From Bradyrhizobium manausense (GTDB taxonomy: Bacteria; Pseudomonadota; Alphaproteobacteria; Rhizobiales; Xanthobacteraceae): DNA of 64,000 bases. The notes below the pieces were generated by a model that had not been told where the DNA came from, did not search any database, and saw nothing but the letters and a program-made list of their open reading frames with translations. A program made the position numbers and the translations under genes. Positions 43,877 to 51,424 of the stretch are shown here, piece by piece (position 1 is the stretch's first letter; the number at the start of each line of letters is the position of its first letter). Location: assembly GCF_018131105.1 (NCBI RefSeq), contig NZ_JAFCJI010000001.1, forward strand, positions 2,480,001-2,544,000, given 5' to 3'.

Positions 43877-44716
43877 CTACAAAATGGTGCGGACGCGCCA
43901 GAGTTCGGGGAACAGCTCGACCTCCAGCATGCGCTTGAGATAGCTGACGCCGCCGGTACCGCCGGTGCCGCGCTTGAAGCCGATGACGCGCTCGACTGTC
44001 GTGACGTGGTTGAAGCGCCAGCGCCGGAAATAATCCTCGAAGTCAACCAGCTTCTCGGCGAGTTCGTACAGCATCCAGTGCGTCTCCGGCGCCTCGTAGA
44101 CGATACGCCATGCCTGCAGCACGCCTTCGCTGAAACTGTGGGTCTCGCGGACGTCGCGCGCCAGCACGGACGCGGGCATCGTGAGCCCGTGACGGTCGGC
44201 GAGCCGCAGCACCTCGTCATAGAGACTTGGCGTTGCCAGTTCGGCTTCAAGCAGCTTCGTCGTTTCCACATCGTGGGCGTGCGGCTTCAGCATGGCGTGG
44301 TTGCGATTGCCGAGCAGATATTCGATCAGCCGGTACTGCCGCGACTGGAAGCCCGAGGACTGGCCGAGCCGGGAGCGGAAGCGGGTATATTCACTGGGCG
44401 TCATCGTGCGCAGCACGTCCCAGGCATTGTTGAGCTGCTCGAAGATGCGCGACATTCGCGCCAGCATCTTCATGGCCGGCGCCACCTCGTCCCTGGCGAT
44501 GGCGCGGCGCGCAGCACTGAGCTCGTGGATGGCAAGCCGCATCCAGAGTTCGGTGGTCTGATGCTGGATGATGAACAGCATCTCATCATGCGCCTCCGAG
44601 AGCGGATGCTGCGCATTGAGGATCGCATCCAGCGCCAAGTAGGCGCCATAGGACATGCGCCGTGTGAAATCGGTCTCGGCGCCTTCGCTTGAGGGATCGT
44701 AATCGCTGGACGTCAT
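43877..44716 (-). CDS. kynA: Tryptophan 2,3-dioxygenase
   Basis: A 279-aa haem enzyme converting tryptophan to N-formylkynurenine. The conserved [18 protein letters not shown] contains the distal-pocket His, [20 protein letters not shown] binds the substrate carboxylate, and [15 protein letters not shown] carries the haem-ligand His. The length is typical for bacterial TDO. AAGGGGA precedes the ATG. It lies 35 bp behind the formamidase gene and 8 bp before kynU. Confidence 0.96.
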   Translation of the reverse strand: MTSSDYDPSSEGAETDFTRRMSYGAYLALDAILNAQHPLSEAHDEMLFIIQHQTTELWMRLAIHELSAARRAIARDEVAPAMKMLARMSRIFEQLNNAWDVLRTMTPSEYTRFRSRLGQSSGFQSRQYRLIEYLLGNRNHAMLKPHAHDVETTKLLEAELATPSLYDEVLRLADRHGLTMPASVLARDVRETHSFSEGVLQAWRIVYEAPETHWMLYELAEKLVDFEDYFRRWRFNHVTTVERVIGFKRGTGGTGGVSYLKRMLEVELFPELWRVRTIL

Positions 44717-44751
44717 GACAGTCCCCTTCGATCGATCATCGCGGCTCTCGT

Positions 44752-45561
44752 TCAGTCGAGGCCGATCAACCGCGCTGTGATTGGCGACGATGGATCCTTC
44801 AAGCCGTCGATCACGGTAAAATGGTTCAGCGCGGGATCGACGACGAGGTGCGTCGGCACGTCGAACCCGGTCCAGACATTGGCCAGCAGATCGGACTGGC
44901 GGATGAATTCCGGCCGCTCGCTGCCGCCGACCCAGGCGGTGACAGGCGAATGCCCGCGCGGCAGATGCAGCGCCGCGCTCTCAAGCGTCGCCTCCTCCAT
45001 GGTCATGCGCAGCGTCTCGTTCATTTTGGTCTTGAGCAGCGGCCGCAGGTCATGCAGGCCGCTGATCGAGAGCGTGCCGGCGATGCGATTGAACACAGCG
45101 GGATCGAGCCGGCTGTCATCACAGAGCATGCGCGTGACGAGATGGCCCCCGGCGGAATGGCCGGCGAGGCGGATCGGGCCGGCGACGAGCGAAGCCGCCT
45201 TCGCAATCGCGGCCGTGATCTCCGCGGAGATGTCGGAGATGCGCGCGGCCGGCGTCAGCGTGTAGCTCGGCAGGCAAACCGTCCAGCCGTGGTGCCGCGC
45301 ACCTTCGGCGAGATCCGTCCAGGCCGATTTGTCGAAGCGCATCCAGTAACCGCCGTGCACGAACACGACGAGACCCTGGCTGTCACCGTCAGGCAGGATC
45401 AAGTCAAAGCGCTGGCGCTCACCGGAGCCATAGCCGATATCGGGACGAAAACCCTTCAGAGCGGCGCGGTAGGCCGCCGCCCGCTCTACCCATTGCGCAG
45501 GTATCTTGTCCGAACCCGGGATATGGGCCGAATTGGCATAGGCATCATCCCAATCGCGCAT
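44752..45561 (-). CDS. Alpha/beta-hydrolase kynurenine formamidase candidate
   Basis: A 269-aa serine hydrolase. HGGYW at residues 69-73 and GHSAGG with Ser136 match the eukaryote-type kynurenine formamidase, not the metal-dependent bacterial Kyn[10 protein letters not shown] near the end supplies the His. Its place as first gene of the kyn operon strongly suggests hydrolysis of N-formylkynurenine to kynurenine and formate, but a generic esterase cannot be excluded. No separate metal-type kynB is in the window. Confidence 0.85.
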   Translation of the reverse strand: MRDWDDAYANSAHIPGSDKIPAQWVERAAAYRAALKGFRPDIGYGSGERQRFDLILPDGDSQGLVVFVHGGYWMRFDKSAWTDLAEGARHHGWTVCLPSYTLTPAARISDISAEITAAIAKAASLVAGPIRLAGHSAGGHLVTRMLCDDSRLDPAVFNRIAGTLSISGLHDLRPLLKTKMNETLRMTMEEATLESAALHLPRGHSPVTAWVGGSERPEFIRQSDLLANVWTGFDVPTHLVVDPALNHFTVIDGLKDPSSPITARLIGLD

Positions 45562-45696
45562 TGTGGCTCCCGAGGACCGGTCCGACGAACGGGGGTCAGT
45601 CTGCCACCGCTGGAGGCGGCATCATAGTCTTTCTTTTAAGCTTAAAGGATTTGGCGAAGCCATTGTTTCGGGCGAACCGGCAGGATGTTGCCGACT

Positions 45697-45783
45697 CGTC
45701 ATTGCGAGGAGCGCAGCGACGAAGCAATCCAGGCTATGTCCCGCGGAGGAACACTGGATTGCTTCGCGATGCTCGCAATGACG
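45697..45783. repeat. Long intergenic palindrome, family A copy 3
   Basis: Imperfect arms 45697-45732 and 45754-45783, sharing CGTCATTGCGAG, GAAGCAATCCAG with the other family A copies. It ends 10 nt from the stop codon of the deacylase at 45794. Confidence 0.88.
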
Positions 45784-45793
45784 GCGGAGAGGT

Positions 45794-47071
45794 CTACGCC
45801 TTTTCCACCCCGCACCACTCCGCGATGAACAGCGCCATCGCCTTCGTGGTCTTCTTCAGCGAGTCGAGATCGACATACTCGTTGAACCCATGCATCTCGC
45901 CTCCGCTGGCGCCGAAGCACAGGCTCGGGATGCCATAATTGAGGCCATAGAAGCGAGTGTCGGTGAGCGCGGTGAAGACGAGGTCCTCGACCTCGCCACC
46001 ATAGACCTTGCTGAAGGCCTTGCCGAATGCGGCTTCCGGCGCCGCGGAATCGGTCAACTCATAGCCTTCCGACAGGAAGCCCGACCATTCGACCTCAGGC
46101 GGATTGTTGGCGAGGAAGCGGTGGTTGCGCGAGGCAGCCGCAACGCAGGCCAAAATCTCCTTCTGGTGATCGGCGACCGACCAGCCCGGCAGGACGGCGA
46201 TCCGGCAATCGACATCGCACCAGGCCGGCACGCTGGAGGCCCAATCGCCACCCTTGATGATGCCAGGGTTGAAGTTGATGGGATGGTTGAGCGTCCTAAA
46301 GTGACGGTCGGCCTTGGCGCGCTCGTTCCACTCGATCTCGAGTTTCTGCAAGGCGTGAACGAGGTGATACGCCGCCATGATCGCATTCGAGCCTGAGCCG
46401 GCGAAGGCGACGTGAGTCGGATGGCCCTTCACGCGCAGGCGAAACCAGATCACGCCGACCTGCGAACGCACCATCTTGCCGGCGGTCGGCTCGGGGATGA
46501 AGCACGCATCGGCCCGGTAGCCGCGCTGCAGCGTCGAGAGCGCGCCGACGCCCGTGCTTTCCTCCTCGATCACCGACTGAAAATGAATTCGCGCCGTCGG
46601 CTTGAAGCCGGCCGCCTTGATCGCGTCCAGCGCATAGAGCGCGCCAATGGTGCCCGACTTCATGTCGCAGGCGCCGCGGCCGAACATCTTGCCGTCCTTG
46701 ATCGCGGGCGAGAACGGCGGTGTGTCCCACAGTTCCAGCGGCCCGGCCGGCACCACGTCGCAGTGGCCCTGCAGGATCAGCGATTTGCCGGCTTCGGTGG
46801 CCGGGCGATAAGTGCCCACCACCGAGCGTGCCTTGGAGAAGTCATGCTCGATCGGCCCGAAGCCGCGCAGATCCCTGAGATCGTCGACATTGATGTGCCA
46901 GTCGTCGACCTCGTAGCCGCGCGCACGCAGGAGGTCGCCGATCATGTCCTGGCACGGCCCCTCCGCCCCGCGGGTCGAGGGGATCGCGACGAAATCGCGT
47001 GTTGTCGCAAGCTGGGCTTCGAAGCCGGCGTCGACGGCGTCAAGAATCCTTTGCTGCGTTTCGGCATTCAT
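45794..47071 (-). CDS. ArgE/DapE family M20 deacylase
   Basis: A 425-aa M20 metallopeptidase-like enzyme. The zinc ligands are in QGHCDVVPAG, MFGRGACDMKSGT and VIEEESTG, with a final His near SLCFGASGGEMHGFNE. The lid domain sits in the middle. Known members deacylate N-acetylornithine or N-succinyl-diaminopimelate; the substrate here is unknown. ATG 47071 follows GGAG by about 7 nt and is preferred over 47101. Confidence 0.9.
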   Translation of the reverse strand: MNAETQQRILDAVDAGFEAQLATTRDFVAIPSTRGAEGPCQDMIGDLLRARGYEVDDWHINVDDLRDLRGFGPIEHDFSKARSVVGTYRPATEAGKSLILQGHCDVVPAGPLELWDTPPFSPAIKDGKMFGRGACDMKSGTIGALYALDAIKAAGFKPTARIHFQSVIEEESTGVGALSTLQRGYRADACFIPEPTAGKMVRSQVGVIWFRLRVKGHPTHVAFAGSGSNAIMAAYHLVHALQKLEIEWNERAKADRHFRTLNHPINFNPGIIKGGDWASSVPAWCDVDCRIAVLPGWSVADHQKEILACVAAASRNHRFLANNPPEVEWSGFLSEGYELTDSAAPEAAFGKAFSKVYGGEVEDLVFTALTDTRFYGLNYGIPSLCFGASGGEMHGFNEYVDLDSLKKTTKAMALFIAEWCGVEKA

Positions 47072-47123
47072 CAGGCAACTCCGGGCATCCAGTTGATCCA
47101 TGGCGCCCGCAAGCTAGCCGATT

Positions 47124-47849
47124 TCAGCCATTCGGGTACTCCACAAAATAAGCATCCCGCAATGCATCTTCGAGCAGTCGGCCTTCCGAATAACCATTCA
47201 GTGTCGCGGGCCGGCTCACGCCGTCGAGCAACCGTGGGCACGGCTCGGGCGCACCGAGCACGGTGCGGACCGGAATGCGCTCGGCATAGACAGGCAACTC
47301 GTAGTCCTCATCATCATCGGCGACACCCTTGGCGCGGACTTTGGCGGAGGCTTCCTCGATCTCCATCGCGATGAAGGAGGTCGCCTTGATCTCTTGCGTG
47401 TTGCTGGCCCGCAGGCTCGCAGTACGATCCGGGAAGAAGCGATCGACCATCGCGACCACGGCGCGCTGCTTCTCCACGGGATCGGTGACGAGGTAGGCGG
47501 TGCCGAATGCCATCACCGCGCGATAGTCGGCGGAGTGATTGAAACCGCAACGCGCCAGCACCAGGCTGTCGAGATGGGCAACCGTCAGGCACACACGCTC
47601 GCCTCTGGTCTGGTTGCGCAGCATCCGGCTCGCGCTCGAGCCGTGCCAATAGAGCTTTGTACCCTCGCGCCAGAAGAAGGTCGGCGTGCAATAGGGCTGG
47701 CCGTCGATGGCATAGGAGACGTGGCACAGCATCGAGGAATCCAGGATGCGGTGAACCGTCGCGTGGTCGTAGAAGCCGCGGTCGTGCCGGCGCTTCACCT
47801 GGTTGCGCGCTGACGTCGGATAGGAATCCTGGCTCTCGGTCTGGCTCAC
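47124..47849 (-). CDS. Pyridoxamine 5'-phosphate oxidase family protein
   Basis: A 241-aa FMN-binding split-barrel protein (DHATVHRILDSSMLCHVSYA, PYCTPTFFWREGTKLYWHGS, then CLTVAHLDSLVLARCGF), the PNPOx-like group that also includes NimA-like and haem-linked members. GTG 47849 has AGGAG about 6 nt upstream; the frame is open to 48179. It is divergent from a MocR-type regulator, with 75 bp between, so it is likely the regulator's target. Confidence 0.88.
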   Translation of the reverse strand: MSQTESQDSYPTSARNQVKRRHDRGFYDHATVHRILDSSMLCHVSYAIDGQPYCTPTFFWREGTKLYWHGSSASRMLRNQTRGERVCLTVAHLDSLVLARCGFNHSADYRAVMAFGTAYLVTDPVEKQRAVVAMVDRFFPDRTASLRASNTQEIKATSFIAMEIEEASAKVRAKGVADDDEDYELPVYAERIPVRTVLGAPEPCPRLLDGVSRPATLNGYSEGRLLEDALRDAYFVEYPNG

Positions 47850-47924
47850 GGCCGCTCCTGTTGGGACTGGAACAATTCCGAACCAGTTGTAGCCGCGCAT
47901 TTGGTCTGCGATAGTGCCAATTCC

Positions 47925-49403
47925 ATGCAAAAAATTCCGACCAATTCTCTTGCCTCGGCAAAGGCCGAGTTGCCGCTCGATCTGACCGGACCGCACATCA
48001 CCGCCGGCGCCTCCTCGGCCCACCGGCTGTACCAGGCGTTGTGCGAGATGATCGTCTCCGGCCTCGTCAAATCGGGCGAGCCGCTGCCGCCGTCGCGGAC
48101 TTTGGCGAAGCAGACCGGCTTTCGCCGCAACGCCGTCGTCACCGCTTACGAGCGCCTGATCGCCGACGGATTTGCCCAAGCCACCGTCGGCTCCGGCACC
48201 TTCGTCGCCGCACGCATCCCGGCGCGCGCTGCTTCAACCAAAAAGTCAAAAGTGACCGTCGAAGCGCCGAAGCAAGGCGCGCTTTCGCTCGGCTGTACCC
48301 ATATCGACGAGCGCGCGGTGCAGCGTTTTCGCGCGTTCGTCGGCCGGCGCATGCGCGCCTTCGGCAGCGAGCATCTGCATTACGGCGACCCGCGCGGCAG
48401 CCGCGAGTTACGCGTCGCGATCGCCGACCATCTGCTGTCGGCACGAGGGCTGCGCTGCGATGCCGACCAGATCATGCTCACGTCAGGCACGCTGCACACG
48501 CTGCGCATCGTTCTCAGCGCGATCCTGAAGGCCAACGATCAGGTCTGGTGCGAGGATCCCGGCTATCCCATTGCCCGCAGGACCATCGCACAATGCGGCT
48601 ATCGCAGCGTACCCATTCCCGTCGATGCGCACGGCCTGCAAGTCGCCAGAGGCCGGACCGTCGCGCCGTCTGCCCGCGCGGCTTACGTGACGCCATCGCA
48701 TCAGTTTCCGTTGGGCGTGCAGATGTCGATGCCGCGCCGGCTCGAGTTGCTCGACTGGGCCAGGCAAGCCGGCGCCTTTGTCTTCGAGGACGATTACGAC
48801 AGCGAGTTCCGCTACGACGGCGCGCCGCTGATGTCGCTCGCCGGCATTGATCACCTTCAGCGCGTGATCTACATGGGCACCTTCGCCAAGACGCTGTTCC
48901 CGGGCCTGCGCATCGGTTATTGCGCCCTGCCTGAACGCCTCATCGGTGACGTCACGGCGGCGCGCGCCGCGCTCGACCGCTTCCCTGCAACGTTGATGGA
49001 AGGCGCGGTCGCCGACATGCTCAATTCCGGCGCGTTCGTTGCAAACCTGAAGCGCGTCCGAAAACTCTATCGCGAGGCGCGCGATGCGCTGGCCGAAACG
49101 CTCGAAGGGGCATCGGATGGTGCGCTCTCGGTCCCGGTGCCATCGCAAGGCCTGCACCTCGTGGCGCAGTTCGATCCATCCGTTACGCCTGACGCGGCGG
49201 CTGAAGCGAAACAGGCCGCTGGCGTGGAAGGCTGGTTGCTCGCCGACACCTATGCGCGGGCGCGTCCTCTGCCCGGTTTCGTGTTGGGATTTTCAGGGCA
49301 CGCGGTTCCACGCCTAGTCGCCGCCGCCGAACGGCTCGCACGAGAAGCGCGGGGCGCCTCGCGCAGCAAAGGCAAATCGCCCCGCAGGCGCAACGAAGGT
49401 TGA
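47925..49403 (+). CDS. MocR-type GntR/aminotransferase regulator
   Basis: A 492-aa regulator. Residues about 30-95 are a GntR winged helix (SGEPLPPSRTLAKQTGFRRN, VVTAYERLIADGFAQ). The rest is a fold-type I aminotransferase domain with FEDDYDSEFRYDG and the PLP Lys322 in GTFAKTLFPGLRIG. MocR proteins such as PdxR sense PLP or an amine-PLP adduct. It is divergent from the PNPOx-like gene, the usual MocR layout. ATG 47925 is chosen; TTG 47901 is open. Confidence 0.92.
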   Translation: MQKIPTNSLASAKAELPLDLTGPHITAGASSAHRLYQALCEMIVSGLVKSGEPLPPSRTLAKQTGFRRNAVVTAYERLIADGFAQATVGSGTFVAARIPARAASTKKSKVTVEAPKQGALSLGCTHIDERAVQRFRAFVGRRMRAFGSEHLHYGDPRGSRELRVAIADHLLSARGLRCDADQIMLTSGTLHTLRIVLSAILKANDQVWCEDPGYPIARRTIAQCGYRSVPIPVDAHGLQVARGRTVAPSARAAYVTPSHQFPLGVQMSMPRRLELLDWARQAGAFVFEDDYDSEFRYDGAPLMSLAGIDHLQRVIYMGTFAKTLFPGLRIGYCALPERLIGDVTAARAALDRFPATLMEGAVADMLNSGAFVANLKRVRKLYREARDALAETLEGASDGALSVPVPSQGLHLVAQFDPSVTPDAAAEAKQAAGVEGWLLADTYARARPLPGFVLGFSGHAVPRLVAAAERLAREARGASRSKGKSPRRRNEG

Positions 49404-49462
49404 CTATCAGAATCGCCGCCTGCTGCGTAACTTCGCAGCAATCGATTCCGGGATCTCTCGTC

Positions 49463-49720
49463 ATGTCAAATGTCACGACATTCGGCCGCGCAGCTTTCCT
49501 TGCGCTCCTGATCTCCTCCGCAGTTGTCGCGGCGGCCCGCGCAACGACAGTCGGACGTGAGCAGGACATCGTCGATCTCAAGCTTGGCCAGCGCGTGCAG
49601 GTGGACGACGGAACTTGCCCCGCTGGACAAATCAAGGAAGTGCGCGGTTCGAAGATGACCGACAAGGGCGTGGTGCGAACAGCCAGTTGCGTGGCGCGGT
49701 TCGGGCCGAAGTCAAGGTAG
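49463..49720 (+). CDS. Small secreted protein, possibly DUF6719
   Basis: An 85-aa exported protein with a signal peptide to about residue 27. The mature part has LGQRVQVDDGTCPAGQIKEV and two Cys that may form a disulfide, a pattern I associate with DUF6719. Function unknown. Start ATG 49463 begins the leader. It is convergent with the gene at 49726, 5 bp apart. Confidence 0.75.
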   Translation: MSNVTTFGRAAFLALLISSAVVAAARATTVGREQDIVDLKLGQRVQVDDGTCPAGQIKEVRGSKMTDKGVVRTASCVARFGPKSR

Positions 49721-49725
49721 CTGGT

Positions 49726-50091
49726 TTAGGACTTCGCCGGGTCGAACATGCATTGAAGGGTCGGCTTGGCGATCTTGGTGAAGGTTGCGCCGATCTCGTT
49801 TTGCTTTGCCGCCGGCACCCAATCGGTCTCGATCGTGGGAACCCCGGTTTCGCTGATGCCGCGCAGCAGCGCCTCGCGCAGGTCACGATCCTCGACGACG
49901 GCGGCCGCATGATCATGCAGACAGCCGCAGACCTCTTCGGGATGCTCCCAGCGCCCGAGCATACGCGGCGCGCATTGCCTCACGAACTCCGTGCGCGGAT
50001 CCGGCAATCGGCTCGGTGAGCGAACCTGCGCCTGAACGGAGCTGATCGTCACGAGAGACAGGAGCGCCGCGGCGCAGAGACGAAGGTACAT
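49726..50091 (-). CDS. Hypothetical secreted protein
   Basis: A 121-aa protein with a signal peptide (residues about 1-21, MYLRLCAAALLSLVTISSVQA). The mature domain is short and helical with a Cys-Gly-Cys pair in HPEEVCGCLHDHA. No recognised family. Confidence 0.7.
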   Translation of the reverse strand: MYLRLCAAALLSLVTISSVQAQVRSPSRLPDPRTEFVRQCAPRMLGRWEHPEEVCGCLHDHAAAVVEDRDLREALLRGISETGVPTIETDWVPAAKQNEIGATFTKIAKPTLQCMFDPAKS

Positions 50092-50126
50092 GATGGGATT
50101 TGCCAGCTGATTTTCTTGTTTGGTGA

Positions 50127-50291
50127 TCAGAGACGGGCCGCCAAGACGATCGGCTGCGGCGCTGGGCTGGAGATCGGCGAACCGCTGTACTGGAAGGTGC
50201 CGATACCGGGCAGATCACCATCCGGCGCACCGGCCAATGAGGAACCAGCGAGGACGAAACCGAAAGCAAGGATGAAGCTGAGCGCGCGCAT
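50127..50291 (-). CDS. Small secreted peptide, 54 aa
   Basis: A 54-aa protein: signal peptide MRALSFILAFGFVLAGSSLA, then a short Pro/Ser/Gly-rich mature part GAPDGDLPGIGTFQY and on. The frame is open to 50504, but ATG 50291 begins the leader and is preferred. Unknown family. Possibly a short envelope protein. A conspicuous inverted repeat lies about 118 nt upstream. Confidence 0.6.
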   Translation of the reverse strand: MRALSFILAFGFVLAGSSLAGAPDGDLPGIGTFQYSGSPISSPAPQPIVLAARL

Positions 50292-50658
50292 GGATTTGTC
50301 CCCGAATCGCGTGGCCGGCGGTGTGCCGTCGTCGTTGTGACGCTGATAACCATCCGCGGTTTCTCCCGTGATGCGCTCAAAGCCCAAAATGGTTTCGTTC
50401 CCGGTGAGAATTGTTTCGTCGGCGACGGCGGGACGAAACAATTCGGCGAAAACATCAATCATTTCAGATGGGACGCCTGACGATTTGAACGCGTTTGGGA
50501 ACAACCGTTCAGCCGGGATGAAGCAGCGCGGTCATACCGGCGACATTCGTCCGGCGCGGTGGCTCTGCAATCAGGACGCGGCTACGAAGCCGCGCCGCAG
50601 GCCTTCATGCGGCTGAGCGGCTCACACCTTCTAAAACCGCGCACGGGCCGCGATCACA
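50292..50658. other. Intergenic region with operator-like inverted repeat
   Basis: Mostly non-coding as far as I can see. The main signal is a perfect 12-bp inverted repeat at 50409-50443; TGGTTTCG and GTTTGGGAAC stretches around it repeat the GTTTCG/GTTT theme. No supported gene; the longer frame (to 50504) is an extension of the 54-aa peptide gene. Confidence 0.45.
50409..50443. promoter_or_regulatory. Perfect 12-bp inverted repeat, operator candidate
   Basis: AATTGTTTCGTC (50409-50420) and GACGAAACAATT (50432-50443) separated by 11 nt. It is upstream of the small secreted peptide gene (minus strand). The arm is too long for chance and no T-run follows, so it is more like a dimeric regulator site than a terminator. 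Confidence 0.55.
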
Positions 50659-51207
50659 TTACTGAGTGAAGAAGTCGCCGCATTTCTGAACGTTCGCGTC
50701 AGCCGGCCCCCACGGCATGATCGGCACCGTCGAGGTCGAGTTCTTCGGCGATCCCTCGATCAGCCTGTCCGAATAGACCATGTAGACGAGGACATTGCGC
50801 TTGGCGTCGCAGCCGCGCACGATCTGCATCTTCTTGAAGAAGAGCGAGCGGCGCTTGCGGAACATGTCGTCGCCCTGCTCCATCTTGTCCTTGAATTTGA
50901 TTGGACCGATCTGGCGGCAGGCGAGCGACACGTCCGAAACCTCCTCGGCAAGACCGAGCCAGCCCTTGAAGCCCCCCTTCTCCGGCACCGTGAAATGACA
51001 GGCCACGCCCTCCACTTCAGGGTCATCGAGCCCATAGGTCGCGAGCTTGTCATTCGGGCTCATCCATTTGAACACCGTTGAGCGGCGGAAGATGAGATCG
51101 GGCTCGTCGGCGGCGGATGCGGAGGCCAGGGGCGCGGCCAAGGCCAGGAGGAATAAAACAAGGCCTTTCAAGCGGATGCTGGAAAGACCGGGGAAACGAG
51201 ATGACAT
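50659..51207 (-). CDS. creA: CreA family protein
   Basis: A 182-aa exported protein. A signal peptide covers residues about 15-33, then the CreA domain: LIFRRSTVFKWMSPNDKLATYG, GVACHFTVPEKGG, SDVSLACRQIGPI and SLFFKKMQIVRGCDAKRN. Function of CreA is not established. ATG 51207 with GGAGAA 6 nt upstream is chosen over 51225. Confidence 0.9.
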   Translation of the reverse strand: MSSRFPGLSSIRLKGLVLFLLALAAPLASASAADEPDLIFRRSTVFKWMSPNDKLATYGLDDPEVEGVACHFTVPEKGGFKGWLGLAEEVSDVSLACRQIGPIKFKDKMEQGDDMFRKRRSLFFKKMQIVRGCDAKRNVLVYMVYSDRLIEGSPKNSTSTVPIMPWGPADANVQKCGDFFTQ

Positions 51208-51424
51208 GAAGTTCTCCGGTAACAAGTCCCCGCCATGTAGGCATGGGATGTCCGGTCAGGAAGGTGACGCCAGGTGGCCGCAGCCGTCGTTTACCGCTCC
51301 GTGAGGCTTTTTTGCTACGTCTTGGACAAAAGTAGCTGATGGCAGAACTGCCGTGCTGGTGAACGCGTATCCCCTCTGCGACACTAACGTCTGATTTGGA
51401 TTGTGGATTCGAGGAATGAATAGC

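Noticed and set aside
43134..43943. A 269-residue plus-strand frame opposite kynU
   Set aside because: It is an antisense frame of kynU with no motif or ribosome binding site and biased Arg/Ala content.
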